From contig NZ_ACZO01000006.1 of the NCBI RefSeq assembly GCF_000176155.1, positions 806,001 through 870,000 on the forward strand: a DNA stretch of 64,000 nt. Reading direction: 5' to 3'. A program made the position numbers and the translations under genes. Source of the stretch: Vibrio metschnikovii CIP 69.14. GTDB taxonomy: Bacteria > Pseudomonadota > Gammaproteobacteria > Enterobacterales > Vibrionaceae. Within the stretch, counting starts at the first letter, position 1; each line of letters begins with the position of its first letter. Of the stretch, positions 8,688 through 18,857 are shown piece after piece. The notes beneath the pieces were generated by a model. The model was not told the DNA's origin, searched no databases, and saw only the letters and a list, made by a program, of their open reading frames with translations.

Positions 8688-11297
8688 TTAGGCTTGTTCA
8701 AGCGCTTTGCTGACTTTTTCAAATAAGTCACGCGCAAGATCATCCAGTGACTGTAACGCTTCTAACTGCTGTTTCATTAATGCTTGTCGCTGCTCGTCAT
8801 AACGTCGAAACTTGAGTAATGGATCAATTAAACGAGAAGCTACTTGAGGATTACTGCTGTTTAACTCACGCAATATCTGCCCCGCAAAGCGATAACCTTC
8901 ACCACTAAGTGCATGGAAATTAACCGGATTCATGGTAAAGAATGAACCAATTAAGCTACGAATGCGGTTAGGATTCTTCAAGCTAAAAGCGGAGTGTTGC
9001 ATCGTGGCTTGAATGACATCCAAGGCATCTTCAGCAGGATTCGATCCTTGCAAAGCAAACCATTTGTCCATCACCAATCCATCGTGTTGCCATTTCGCAC
9101 TATAATCAGCCATCAGCGTTTCTCGACAAGCCAATTGAGCACTATTCGCCGCGCTCATTGCGGCAATCGTGTCGGTCATATTGTTGGCTTGCTGATACTG
9201 ACGTTGGACCAAACGGTTGCCTTGCTCAGTGAAAGCCAATAAACCTAAACAGGTATTACGTAAAGTACGCTGACCAATCGCCGCATGCTCAATCGAATAT
9301 TCAGCCTGAGTTAATGAATGATAAGTGGCACTGAGTTCATCTTCTAGCTCCGTGGCTAACATCACTTTCAGTTCATGCAGTACTTTGGCAATCGCATCGA
9401 CATCCACCTGCTTATACCAACCTGATACTTCATTATGATTCGGTAAAGCCAGCATTTCAGCGATAAAAGCTGGCTCAAGTTTATCACTGAGCAGCACACC
9501 ACGAAAAGCATCGATAACCGCTTCAGGTAAGGTGACTTTTTGTTGTTGCTGAACAGCTTCAACATTCGCTCGAATGTATTTTGCCAACAACATCTGCCCA
9601 GCATCCCATTGTGCAAAAGCGTTAGTCGCATGCCTCATTAAAAAGCTTAACTCTTGATCACGGTAGTCATACTCAAGTTTTACCGGAGCAGAAAACTCAC
9701 GTAATAAAGACGGGATCGGTTGGCTAGTGACCTTCTCAAAGACAAACGTCTGCTTGGCTTGAGTCACATTGAGTACATTAGAAACGGCCTTTCCATTACA
9801 CTGTAACGGAATAATTTCACCATTTTCATGATACAGTTCAATATCAAACGGAATATGCAGTGGCAATTTTTCTGGCTGATCATGCGTTGGCTCTGTATTT
9901 TGCTCAACTGTTAATGCGTACGTTTGTGCTTGGTCATCATAATGACTCGTCACTTTAAGTAATGGTGTACCCGATTGGCTATACCATAAACGGAATTGAG
10001 TTAAATCAATACCGCTTGCTTCTTCCATCGCTAAAACAAAATCTTCACAAGTTGCTGCGGTACCATCATGGCGTTCAAAATAAAGCTTCATCCCTTGCTG
10101 GAACGCTTTCTCACCTAATAAGGTATGCATCATCCGAATCACTTCACTGCCCTTTTCATAAACAGTCAGTGTGTAGAAGTTATTCATTTCTATTACTTTA
10201 TCCGGACGGATAGGATGAGACATTGGGCTTGCATCTTCCGCAAATTGCGGGCCACGAATAATCCGGACATTATGAATGCGATTCACCGCTCGCGAACCAA
10301 GATCAGAAGAGAATTCTTGATCGCGAAATACCGTTAAGCCTTCTTTTAAGCTTAATTGAAACCAGTCACGACAAGTAACTCGGTTGCCCGTCCAGTTATG
10401 GAAATATTCATGGCCAATAACCGCTTCAATACCAAGATAATCAGTATCCGTCGCCGTTTTCTCATTGGCTAACACAAATTTTGAGTTAAAAATATTTAAC
10501 CCTTTGTTTTCCATCGCCCCCATATTGAAAAAATCGACAGCTACGATCATATAAATATCCAGATCGTATTCTAAACCAAACCGCTGCTCATCCCATTTCA
10601 TGGAATTTTTTAGTGAAGTCATCGCATGGCCTGCGCGATCTAAATTGCCTTTATCAACGAAAATTTCCAAATCAACGTGACGACCAGAACGAGTGATAAA
10701 CTGGTCACGCAAGACGTCAAAATCTCCCGCGACCAAAGCAAATAAATACGCTGGTTTAGGATGGGGATCATGCCACTTGACCCAATGACGACCATTGTCA
10801 GCCTCACCTTGAGCAATTTTATTGCCATTACTTAGCAAGTATGGATATAAGGCTTTGTCGGCAATCACGGTACTGGTGTATTTGGCTAAGACGTCTGGAC
10901 GGTCAAGGAAATAAGTGATGCGACGAAACCCTTCCGCTTCACACTGAGTACAGAAAGCTCCACCGGACTTATAGAGTCCCTCTAATGCGGTATTACTTTG
11001 AGGATCGATTTCCGTCACAATGGTTAATTCAAACTGCTGAGGTAGTTGAGTTATTTCTAAATGAGCCTCTGACTTGGTAAAGTGTTGCCACTCTTCACCA
11101 TTAATTTTTAATGATGTTAATACTAGCCCTTCACCATCCAGCAATAGTGTTGAGCTGTCAGCCTGTTGCTCAACGTGAGAAACCGCCGTAACGACAGTCG
11201 CGTGATCGTGCAAATCAAAGGTTAGATCAATACGATCAATATAATGAGAGGGAGCCTGATAATCTTTACGATACTTGGCTAATGGGCTTGTCGCCAT
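8688..11297 (-). CDS. pepN: Aminopeptidase N (M1 family, PepN)
   Basis: 869 residues, the normal length of gammaproteobacterial PepN, a cytoplasmic zinc aminopeptidase that removes N-terminal residues in the last steps of protein turnover. The exopeptidase motif GAMEN is at residues 260-264, the zinc motif HEYFH at 296-300 with the third ligand Glu at about 319 in LSLKEG, and the N-terminal substrate-anchor Gln/Glu region QCEAEGFRR near 118-126. The C-terminal helical domain is complete. It stands alone on the minus strand, with a 260-bp gap before the next upstream gene and a hairpin after it. Nothing is unusual about it. Confidence 0.97.
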   Translation of the reverse strand: MATSPLAKYRKDYQAPSHYIDRIDLTFDLHDHATVVTAVSHVEQQADSSTLLLDGEGLVLTSLKINGEEWQHFTKSEAHLEITQLPQQFELTIVTEIDPQSNTALEGLYKSGGAFCTQCEAEGFRRITYFLDRPDVLAKYTSTVIADKALYPYLLSNGNKIAQGEADNGRHWVKWHDPHPKPAYLFALVAGDFDVLRDQFITRSGRHVDLEIFVDKGNLDRAGHAMTSLKNSMKWDEQRFGLEYDLDIYMIVAVDFFNMGAMENKGLNIFNSKFVLANEKTATDTDYLGIEAVIGHEYFHNWTGNRVTCRDWFQLSLKEGLTVFRDQEFSSDLGSRAVNRIHNVRIIRGPQFAEDASPMSHPIRPDKVIEMNNFYTLTVYEKGSEVIRMMHTLLGEKAFQQGMKLYFERHDGTAATCEDFVLAMEEASGIDLTQFRLWYSQSGTPLLKVTSHYDDQAQTYALTVEQNTEPTHDQPEKLPLHIPFDIELYHENGEIIPLQCNGKAVSNVLNVTQAKQTFVFEKVTSQPIPSLLREFSAPVKLEYDYRDQELSFLMRHATNAFAQWDAGQMLLAKYIRANVEAVQQQQKVTLPEAVIDAFRGVLLSDKLEPAFIAEMLALPNHNEVSGWYKQVDVDAIAKVLHELKVMLATELEDELSATYHSLTQAEYSIEHAAIGQRTLRNTCLGLLAFTEQGNRLVQRQYQQANNMTDTIAAMSAANSAQLACRETLMADYSAKWQHDGLVMDKWFALQGSNPAEDALDVIQATMQHSAFSLKNPNRIRSLIGSFFTMNPVNFHALSGEGYRFAGQILRELNSSNPQVASRLIDPLLKFRRYDEQRQALMKQQLEALQSLDDLARDLFEKVSKALEQA

Positions 11298-11560
11298 GGT
11301 CGGAATCCTTTTTGACGTAAACAGATGAAGAGTTAGGTTGAGAAACCTTGATGTTAATCAACTGATCTTAATCTTGTTTTCACCAATAACAACCCCTAGA
11401 CCGAAAAAATGACAGATTTTCGCCCGATGTATCCTCGAACGCGATATTAGGTTTTAGCGATAAGGTCAAAAATAAAGGTAATAACACGATAAAGCGTCAA
11501 GCTGACGCACTGCAGAACAAAGAAAATCATCCATCTGTAACATTATGGAGAAAAGAGCGA

Positions 11561-12235
11561 CTAACGAATTCGATTCAATTCGGCGTAGAGCATGCCCTGC
11601 TCAATGTCTAACGTTAAGCGATTTTGGTTAAGTTGAAAGCGTGTATTATGTTCACCATGGGGATACAGCAGGACCAATTGTTCATCTTCGGTATAAAACA
11701 CCCCTTGTTGTACGGTTTGATTACCATTTTGGCCCGTTGCACGAAAAAAGAAGATGAAATCGGGTTGTAAAATTAAATCGAGACTTTGTAAATTAAGCAA
11801 TGATTGATCGCTGCCAGCCAATGAGTCCCCTGACCAAGTCCCCGCTAACGGACTGGTTAGCATCTTGGTAAAAATAACGCCATTAAGCATTAACTGATTA
11901 TGATTCGCTTGATAAAAATAGTGCTGTGGTGTGTTGCTATCAATACCAAGGATCAAGCTATCTTGATTGAGCGAATATTGCCCTTGCCAGTGATCAATAC
12001 TGTAGTCTTTCTTTTGTATATCAATTAAAAATGAATAATCCGATTTGATGGTTAAGCGAACGACGAGAAAGTTTTCTTTCGATTTCTCTGGCGCAGAGTT
12101 AAACAGAAACCAATCGCCAAGCAAAAAAGGCACATCAAACTGAGTCAAATCTTGCCTTGAGTGATAACGCGCTTCTAACTGTGGGCTCGTTGCCGTTAAG
12201 CTGAAGCAAGCAATAAATAGTGCAATCCATTTCAT
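11561..12235 (-). CDS. Secreted protein of unknown function
   Basis: 224 residues if started at the ATG at 12235, which has an AGGGGG box four bases upstream and begins a clear signal peptide, MKWIALFIACFSLTATS. An open frame extends 32 codons further upstream but carries no plausible start signal. There is no lipobox cysteine, so the product is probably periplasmic or exported. The mature part is rich in alternating hydrophobic and polar residues with repeated GxW or GxY patterns (LLGDWFLF, WQGQYSL, LAGTWSGDSL), which suggests a beta-sheet or lipocalin-like fold; this is inference. It follows prc on the same strand, separated from it by the prc terminator. I do not recognise the family. Confidence 0.75.
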   Translation of the reverse strand: MKWIALFIACFSLTATSPQLEARYHSRQDLTQFDVPFLLGDWFLFNSAPEKSKENFLVVRLTIKSDYSFLIDIQKKDYSIDHWQGQYSLNQDSLILGIDSNTPQHYFYQANHNQLMLNGVIFTKMLTSPLAGTWSGDSLAGSDQSLLNLQSLDLILQPDFIFFFRATGQNGNQTVQQGVFYTEDEQLVLLYPHGEHNTRFQLNQNRLTLDIEQGMLYAELNRIR

Positions 12236-12370
12236 CGTGCCCCCTAATGCTTTTATTTTAAGCTTAGGCGGTTTCAATTTATAATGCGAAATTTCGATGA
12301 AAATCACATCATAAATTCTTCTGATCTGCACAATTATTTAAAATTAACAACGATAAAACAAACGGTTATA

Positions 12371-12396
12371 AAAAAGCGAGCCAATTGGCTCGCTTT
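12371..12396 (-). terminator. Rho-independent terminator of prc
   Basis: AAAGCGAGCC/GGCTCGCTTT around an AATT loop (12373-12396); the minus-strand side continues in T residues (plus-strand A-run at 12370-12375). It lies about 20 bp after the prc stop. Confidence 0.9.
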
Positions 12397-12417
12397 CACT
12401 CATCAAGATAGGAAGAA

Positions 12418-14415
12418 TCAAATCTTGAGCATATCCACCATGATCGATACTGATTCATTCAAATAAGCATCTGGGGTTTCATAGTCTTTGGGAACATCAC
12501 TCAAGGTTGCAAATGGTTCCTTGCCAAGGGAGGCTTGGCGAAGATTAATTCTATCCAATCGCTGTTTATCGGCTTGTTCCATCTCTTGCTTACGTTGCTT
12601 TTCATTTAAAGACAGTAAGTTATCGTCTTTTTCTGCTTGATATTTTTCAATATCCTGCAAGATAAAACTAAACTCTTGATCCGCTAAGATCCGAGTTTGA
12701 TGACGCTGATCGAGCTTGGCAATCGTCGCACTAAAGTCATGCAATACTTGGTATTTAACCGGATCAATCCGGTCCCAAGGTAGCGCATTCTCTTCAACAC
12801 TTTCCCCTGTTTCGCTAGCATCAATGGCACTCGGGAACACAATATCAGGGATCACACCGCGATTTTGGGTACTGCCACCATCAATTCGATAAAACTTCTG
12901 AATCGTGTATTGCACATAACCAAGCTCTTGTTCAAATAAATCATAGATATGATTTAAGGAGCGATGCTGCTGAACCGTACCCTTACCGAATGAGTTTTCA
13001 CCAAGAATAATCGCTCGACCATAGTCTTGCATGGCCGCGGCAAAAATCTCAGATGCGGAGGCACTGAATCGATTGATCAAAACCGTCATTGGACCTTGAT
13101 AACTGATTTTTCCGTCAGTATCGCTATTAACATTCACTCGGCCATAACTATCGCGTACCTGCACAATAGGACCGCTGGTAATAAATAAACCAGAAAGTGC
13201 CGTGGCTTCCGTTAATGCGCCACCACCATTATTACGTAAATCGATGATGATACCGTCGATTCCGCTGGCTTTTAGCTCCGTCAGTAACTTATCGGTATCT
13301 TGTGCTAAGCCTACATAAAAACTAGGTACTTCAAGGACACCAATCTTTTTGCCATCTTGTTCGATAACTTTAGACTTCACCGCTCGGTCTTCAAGACGAA
13401 TTTTATCTCGGACAATAGTGACAATGTGACTTTTTGCGTTATTACCTTCCGGTAAGACCTGCAGTTGCACTTTAGTGCCTTTCGGCCCTTTAATTAACTG
13501 CACGACATCATCGAGACGCCAGCCAATCACATCAACAATATCACCTTTCTCTTGACCAACACCGATAATGCGATCCCCTTCACTCAACTGTCGACTGGTC
13601 GCCGCAGGGCCACCAACGACTAATGAGCGAATCACCGTATAATCGTCCGTCATCTGTAATACCGCGCCAATCCCTTCAAGAGATAAATTCATCTCTGATT
13701 GAAATTGAGCAGCATTGCGAGGAGATAAATAGCTAGTGTGAGGATCGATCTGCCGAGCGAAGGCATTCATATAGACTTGAAAAACGTCTTCGCTATTGGT
13801 CTGTGTTAAACGTTTGATCGCATTATTATAACGTTTAGCCAGCGTTTCTTGAATTTCTGGCCATGTTTTACCCGTTAATTTCAAGTTCAATGCATCAAAT
13901 TTAACACGCTGACGCCATAGCTCATCGACTTCTGCTTGATCTTTCGGCCATGCGGCTTTGGAGCGATCGCGTTCAATGAACTCGTCGTTATCAAAGGTCA
14001 TTTCATGGTCAAGGAGCGACAACGCGTATTGGAAACGTTCAAAACGTTTACGCACTGAAAGATTATACAATTCAAACGCTATCTGATTATTGCCTGCTTT
14101 TAACTGATCATCTAACTGGGTTGACCAAGGTTTAAAAGCGTCAATATCGGCCTGAGTAAAGAGATTACGATTGTAATCCAACATGCCAACATAACGGTCG
14201 AAAATAGCTTGAGAAAACGCATCATCTAAAGAGAAGTGTTTATAGTGAGAACGAGTAAAACGTGACGTTACTCGCTTACTGGCGGTTTCATGTTGAGCTT
14301 GTGGGGTAAGAAGAGGAAGATCCTCAATCTTGAGATTGGCTTCTATCGCCTGAACAGAAAAAGCTGCCAGCCATAGGCCAGCAGCAATTGATGTTAATTT
14401 TGAACGGCATTTCAT
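12418..14415 (-). CDS. prc: Tail-specific (C-terminal processing) protease Prc, S41 family
   Basis: 665 residues with an N-terminal signal sequence (LTSIAAGLWLAAFSVQA), so it is periplasmic. Prc degrades proteins with nonpolar C-termini and trims penicillin-binding protein 3 and MepS in E. coli. A PDZ domain occupies about residues 235-330 (SLEGIGAVLQ ... GDRIIGVGQ). The Ser/Lys dyad is visible as Ser453 in SASASEIFAA and Lys478 in SFGKGTVQQ, with the usual spacing of 25 residues; the DLRNNGGGAL loop precedes them. The charged C-terminal segment rich in KQEMEQADKQR is the DUF3340 region of the family. It lies 17 bp behind proQ, with no terminator between, so proQ-prc is probably one operon, as in E. 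coli. Confidence 0.96.
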   Translation of the reverse strand: MKCRSKLTSIAAGLWLAAFSVQAIEANLKIEDLPLLTPQAQHETASKRVTSRFTRSHYKHFSLDDAFSQAIFDRYVGMLDYNRNLFTQADIDAFKPWSTQLDDQLKAGNNQIAFELYNLSVRKRFERFQYALSLLDHEMTFDNDEFIERDRSKAAWPKDQAEVDELWRQRVKFDALNLKLTGKTWPEIQETLAKRYNNAIKRLTQTNSEDVFQVYMNAFARQIDPHTSYLSPRNAAQFQSEMNLSLEGIGAVLQMTDDYTVIRSLVVGGPAATSRQLSEGDRIIGVGQEKGDIVDVIGWRLDDVVQLIKGPKGTKVQLQVLPEGNNAKSHIVTIVRDKIRLEDRAVKSKVIEQDGKKIGVLEVPSFYVGLAQDTDKLLTELKASGIDGIIIDLRNNGGGALTEATALSGLFITSGPIVQVRDSYGRVNVNSDTDGKISYQGPMTVLINRFSASASEIFAAAMQDYGRAIILGENSFGKGTVQQHRSLNHIYDLFEQELGYVQYTIQKFYRIDGGSTQNRGVIPDIVFPSAIDASETGESVEENALPWDRIDPVKYQVLHDFSATIAKLDQRHQTRILADQEFSFILQDIEKYQAEKDDNLLSLNEKQRKQEMEQADKQRLDRINLRQASLGKEPFATLSDVPKDYETPDAYLNESVSIMVDMLKI

Positions 14416-14432
14416 GCTTAGGAATATCTCCT

Positions 14433-15065
14433 TTAAGCGCGCAAGTGCTCCGTCTTCACAACCATTTGCAGGCCGTTACCGAGTTGAACACGCACATCTT
14501 CCTTATTAATTTCAACGATGGTCGCAGCCATGTTGCCTTTGCCCATGTTCACATTGACTTCTTTGCCAACCTTCATTTCGTCAGCTTGTAACACGCGCGT
14601 TTCAACTGGTTTTTTCTCTGTCTTTGCCGTCACATCTTGTGTTTGTGCACGACGTGGTTGAGGTTTTTTCGCTTTTGGCTTGGCTTTATTGGCCTCTTCA
14701 CGCACTTTCTTCGCTTGCTCTTTACGACGCGCATCAACGCGGGCTTTGCTTTCCGCTAACGCAGCTTGAGCATGATCGACATGTTGCTGCTCAAGTTCAC
14801 CACAAGCATTACCATCAAGATCAACACGAACCGCACCAGCTTTAACACCATGCAGATAACGCCATGACGAAGTGTACTGTCTTAGTGCTGCACGAAGTTG
14901 AGTTTTGCTTACTTTAGGATCTTCATTGAGACGCTGAGCAAGATCTTGAAAAATACCAATTTTAAGAGGCTTAGCCTCACCTTCTAAAGTAAAGCAGTTA
15001 GGGAAACATTCAGCAATATACGCAATCACTTCTTTGCTGTTTTTTAACTTTTCAGTGTTTTCCAT
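14433..15065 (-). CDS. proQ: RNA chaperone ProQ
   Basis: 210 residues from the ATG at 15065, chosen because an AGGA box lies six bases upstream and because the protein then begins [19 protein letters not shown] as in other ProQ proteins; the frame stays open 31 codons further but those are not family-like. The FinO/ProQ RNA-binding domain covers about residues 1-120 ([56 protein letters not shown]). A Lys/Ala-rich linker (130-165) leads to a Tudor-like C-terminal domain ([20 protein letters not shown]). ProQ binds 3' ends of mRNAs and many sRNAs. It precedes prc. Confidence 0.96.
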   Translation of the reverse strand: MENTEKLKNSKEVIAYIAECFPNCFTLEGEAKPLKIGIFQDLAQRLNEDPKVSKTQLRAALRQYTSSWRYLHGVKAGAVRVDLDGNACGELEQQHVDHAQAALAESKARVDARRKEQAKKVREEANKAKPKAKKPQPRRAQTQDVTAKTEKKPVETRVLQADEMKVGKEVNVNMGKGNMAATIVEINKEDVRVQLGNGLQMVVKTEHLRA

Positions 15066-15166
15066 GAGGATTCCTGGTTGATGCGGCTGGTCCGCGGGGC
15101 ATAAATAATAAAATATGTTCGGTATTATAGTGACCTGAGTACGAAAAACCACTGGCAAAGGCGAAT

Positions 15167-15640
15167 TTATGCCTTGTTCGCGTGTGAATTAAGCACCTTT
15201 TCTACTTCCGTCATTAAAAATACCAGTCCTTGCTGGTCAATTTCTGAAAAGCGAGCAATAGTTGGGCTATCAATATCTAACACACCGACCAATTGCTCGC
15301 AGAGAGTGAACGGGATCACCAATTCCGAGTTACTGGCGGCATCACAAGCGATATGACCAACAAAAGCATGCACATCATCTACACGTTGTACAGTATTGGT
15401 GGCAACAGCCGTCCCACATACTCCACGTCCTACCGGAATACGAACACAAGCGGGTTTACCTTGAAATGGGCCTAACACTAATTCATCATTCTGTAAGAGA
15501 TAAAACCCAACCCAGTTTAGGTCGCTCAATTCCATATTTAATAGAGCGCTTAAATTCGCTAAGTTAGCCACTAAGTCGGTTTCAGATTCGAGTAAAGCGA
15601 CGGCTTGCTTCGTTAAACGTTGGTAATCTGCTAAGTTCAT
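15167..15640 (-). CDS. msrC: Free methionine-(R)-sulfoxide reductase, GAF type
   Basis: 157 residues from the ATG at 15640, which has a GGGA box seven bases upstream; an ATG six bases earlier is too close to that box, and the open frame extends a little further without support. The protein is a single GAF domain that reduces free methionine-(R)-sulfoxide in the cytosol. All three functional cysteines of the family are present: in [18 protein letters not shown] and [11 protein letters not shown]. The neighbourhood proQ-msrC is the same as in E. coli (yebR). It ends 101 bp before the proQ start. Confidence 0.93.
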   Translation of the reverse strand: MNLADYQRLTKQAVALLESETDLVANLANLSALLNMELSDLNWVGFYLLQNDELVLGPFQGKPACVRIPVGRGVCGTAVATNTVQRVDDVHAFVGHIACDAASNSELVIPFTLCEQLVGVLDIDSPTIARFSEIDQQGLVFLMTEVEKVLNSHANKA

Positions 15641-15724
15641 ATTCATTCCCAATAAAATTAAAGACTTCACTTATTGTTCTTCGTACAATACCTATCTAAC
15701 TAAATAGGATGCATTCTCATTATA

Positions 15725-17515
15725 ATGACCAATAATCATGACACTATTAGCCGTTCTTGGTTGATAACTCAAGTAAAAAAACATCAACGTCCGCTGCTTT
15801 ATGCCAATTTTATTGCCATCGTTGCTACTTTAATCAGTGTGCCTATTCCCTTGTTGATGCCATTGATGGTCGATGAAGTATTACTTAATCAACCCGCTGG
15901 TGGTCTAGCCTTAATGGATACTCTCCTGCCAACTGATTGGCAAACACCCACTGGATATATCCTATTCACTTTATTACTGGTGGTGCTCATGCGCACTGGT
16001 AGCCAACTGCTGAATATTGTACAAAGTCGGCAATTTACACGAGTATCGAAGACGGTTACCTATCAAATGCGCTGTAAGATGATTGATAAGCTAGGCCGAA
16101 TCAGCATTCGTCAGTACGAAACGCGCGGCAGTGGCGGAATTAATGCCCATTTAGTGACCGACATTGAAACCATCGATCAATTTATTGGCTCAACATTGAG
16201 TAAATTTTTAATCAGTTTACTGACGGTGTTAGGCACAGCCTTAGTGCTACTGTGGCTTGATTGGCGATTAGGATTATTTATCCTATTGGTTAACCCAATT
16301 GTTATCTATTTTTCTCGCCTACTAGGCAGCCAAGTCAAACATCTCAAAAAACGCGAGAATCAAGCATTTGAGAAATTTCAAAATCGCTTAGTCGAAACCT
16401 TAGATGGTATCTATCAGCTTAGGGCCGCCAACAAAGAGCGGGAATTTTTAACTCAACTCAAAATCAATGCCAATGAAGTGAGAGCCAATGCCGATAAATA
16501 CGCTTGGCAAGCTGAAGCGGCGGGGCGACTCTCCTTTTTACTCTTTCTACTGGGCTTTGAGCTGTTTCGTGCGGTCGCAATGTTAATGGTGCTATTTAGC
16601 GACCTGACTATCGGACAAATTTTTGCGGTTTTTGGCTACTTATGGTTTATGTTAGGACCAGTACAAGAGCTGCTGGGTATTCAATTTTCTTGGTATAGCG
16701 CGAAAGCAGCACTGACACGAATTAATACCTTATTGCAGCTTGAGGAAGAGTATCGTCCGATCAGTAAAGTTAACCCATTTACTCAGCATCAACCCGTAAC
16801 GGTGACACTCTCACAAGTTAACTTTTCTTATGATGGCGAGAAAAAGGTGCTTGATGAGCTATCTTTATCCATACCCGCGGGCAAAAAAGTCGCTTTAGTC
16901 GGGGCCAGTGGTGGCGGAAAATCAACGTTGATTCAATTACTACTCGGAGCATATCGAGCAGATTCAGGTGAAATTTATTTTAATGGCGAACGGTGTGATG
17001 ATATTGGTTTTGAGATTATCCGCAGTCAAATTGCGGTGGTATTACAACAACCTATACTTTTCAACGACACTTTAAGGCATAATTTAACCCTCGGTGGTGA
17101 TTATGATGACGCCTCGCTTTGGCATGCATTAGAAGTAGCGCAACTGCAAGATGTCACCCACCAACTCAGTCAAGGATTGGATACTCCCATTGGTCGTAAC
17201 GGTATCCGTCTTTCTGGTGGCCAGCGTCAACGTTTAGCTATTGCTAGAATGGTATTAAGTGATCCTAAATTGGTAATTTTAGATGAGGCGACGTCAGCAC
17301 TCGATACCGCAACTGAAGCTGCACTGCATCGTGCATTAAGTGGATTTTTAAAAGGACGAACTACGCTGATTGTTGCTCATCGGCTGTCGGCCGTGAAACA
17401 AGCCGATTTGATTTATGTATTAGAAGATGGGCGAGTGAGTCAAATTGGTACACATGGAGAGTTACTTGAACAGCAAGGACTTTATCAAACATTATATGGC
17501 GCTATTCAGTCATAG
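15725..17515 (+). CDS. ABC exporter, fused permease and ATPase
   Basis: 596 residues with the half-transporter layout of type IV (MsbA/LmrA-like) exporters. About six membrane segments lie in residues 20-310 (LLYANFIAIVATLISVPIP, YILFTLLLVVLM, ILFLLLGFELF-like stretches). The nucleotide-binding domain spans about 350-590: Walker A GASGGGKST near 394-402, Q-loop VVLQQP, signature LSGGQRQRLAIAR near 495, Walker B LVILDEATSALDT, and the H-loop IVAHRLS near 550. No obvious ribosome-binding site precedes the ATG. It sits between msrC (divergent) and letA, where E. coli has no gene. The substrate is unknown; a hydrophobic compound or lipid is an inference from the fold and the lipid-transport neighbours. 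Confidence 0.88.
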   Translation: MTNNHDTISRSWLITQVKKHQRPLLYANFIAIVATLISVPIPLLMPLMVDEVLLNQPAGGLALMDTLLPTDWQTPTGYILFTLLLVVLMRTGSQLLNIVQSRQFTRVSKTVTYQMRCKMIDKLGRISIRQYETRGSGGINAHLVTDIETIDQFIGSTLSKFLISLLTVLGTALVLLWLDWRLGLFILLVNPIVIYFSRLLGSQVKHLKKRENQAFEKFQNRLVETLDGIYQLRAANKEREFLTQLKINANEVRANADKYAWQAEAAGRLSFLLFLLGFELFRAVAMLMVLFSDLTIGQIFAVFGYLWFMLGPVQELLGIQFSWYSAKAALTRINTLLQLEEEYRPISKVNPFTQHQPVTVTLSQVNFSYDGEKKVLDELSLSIPAGKKVALVGASGGGKSTLIQLLLGAYRADSGEIYFNGERCDDIGFEIIRSQIAVVLQQPILFNDTLRHNLTLGGDYDDASLWHALEVAQLQDVTHQLSQGLDTPIGRNGIRLSGGQRQRLAIARMVLSDPKLVILDEATSALDTATEAALHRALSGFLKGRTTLIVAHRLSAVKQADLIYVLEDGRVSQIGTHGELLEQQGLYQTLYGAIQS

Positions 17516-17597
17516 TTCCGTTTGCCTTATGGCAGTCATTAGCTGCAATTCATGTACCCATTCGGTGACATCGTCACCGAATATTGAGTGACCGCTG

Positions 17598-18857
17598 ATG
17601 TCTAGCACGCCACTCACTCAACATACATCCAACACGAACCACCTTCGTTTGTGTCAGGGATGTGAATTGCCCGTTGATGTTGTCGATGTGCCGCGCGGTA
17701 AAAGTGCCCATTGCCCTCGCTGCGGGACCCAACTTTATCGAGGTGGCAGCCCATCGTTATCGGGTAATTTAGCGATTGCAGTCACCTGTTTACTGCTGTT
17801 TTTTCCTGCTCATGCCTTTGACTTTTTAACTATCCGTTTGATCGGCGTGATGATCCCTGCATCCTTATCTGCGGGGATCATCGCTCTAGCGAATGAAGGA
17901 TACGTGATTCTGGCTCTACTGGTGTTTTTTTGCAGCTCCCTAGCCCCATTTCTGGTCTTTGCCTCCATCGTTACCGCCCATATTGCGCTACGTTATCACT
18001 GGTTTCTTGGTTTACGCTATTCGGTCTGGATCATGCAGCAGTTAAAAGCATGGGCAATGATTGATGTCTTTTTGGTCAGCGTTGCGGTTTCAAGCTTTAA
18101 ATTGAGCGATTACGCGGATATATTTATTGGCCCTGCGCTGTTCAGTTTAGTGCTCTTGCAAATTTTTACTGTGTTATTACTCAGCAGAATTAGCATTCGT
18201 CGCTATTGGGAAGCATGGAAACCCGAGCAAGATTACCCTGCTCAAACGGATAAACAAGTCCATTGCCATCATTGCCACTTATCGCAACACGAAAACGCCC
18301 GTTGTATTCGCTGCTATCACCCACTTTATCATCGAAAACCTCGTTCAATCGAACGCACTTGGGCCTATGTTATCGCCGCGAGTATTGCCATCATTCCCGC
18401 GAATCTACTTCCTATCTCTATATTGATCACCAATGGGCAACGTCTTGAAGATACCATTTTATCGGGTGTGGCTTCGCTAATGAATTCAGGTATGTATGGC
18501 ATTGCCGCGATTATCTTTGTTGCCAGCATTGTCGTTCCTGTGATGAAGATTTTCGGGCTTATCTACTTGTTACTGGCCATTCGATATCGACGTAGCCGTT
18601 ATCATCGGCAGCGAATGAGTATTTTCTATGCGATAAAATGGGTTGGAAAATGGTCAGTTCTCGATTTATTTGTAATTGCCATTATGTTGACCTTGGTCGA
18701 TCGGGGCCAGTTACTTAATTTTATCCCTGGTGATGGTGCCCTAGCCTTTGGCTTTGTGGTCGTATTAACCATGTTAGCGGCAGAAAGCCTTGATCCCCGT
18801 CTATTGTGGGATAATTATCAGCAAGAGACAAAACACAGCGAGTCTTGTAATGAATAA
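17598..18857 (+). CDS. letA: LetA (YebS/PqiA family) inner-membrane protein
   Basis: 419 residues with two zinc-ribbon plus membrane modules, the layout of LetA/PqiA proteins. The first ribbon has CQGC and CPRC (about residues 15-45) and the second CHHC and CIRC (about 222-245); each is followed by a bundle of about four transmembrane helices. LetA partners with the MCE-domain protein LetB to move lipids across the periplasm. The downstream gene overlaps its end by eight bases, so they are translationally coupled. Synteny (msrC-letA-letB-rsmF) agrees with E. coli yebR-yebS-yebT-yebU. It begins 82 bp after the ABC exporter with no clear terminator between. Confidence 0.93.
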   Translation: MSSTPLTQHTSNTNHLRLCQGCELPVDVVDVPRGKSAHCPRCGTQLYRGGSPSLSGNLAIAVTCLLLFFPAHAFDFLTIRLIGVMIPASLSAGIIALANEGYVILALLVFFCSSLAPFLVFASIVTAHIALRYHWFLGLRYSVWIMQQLKAWAMIDVFLVSVAVSSFKLSDYADIFIGPALFSLVLLQIFTVLLLSRISIRRYWEAWKPEQDYPAQTDKQVHCHHCHLSQHENARCIRCYHPLYHRKPRSIERTWAYVIAASIAIIPANLLPISILITNGQRLEDTILSGVASLMNSGMYGIAAIIFVASIVVPVMKIFGLIYLLLAIRYRRSRYHRQRMSIFYAIKWVGKWSVLDLFVIAIMLTLVDRGQLLNFIPGDGALAFGFVVVLTMLAAESLDPRLLWDNYQQETKHSESCNE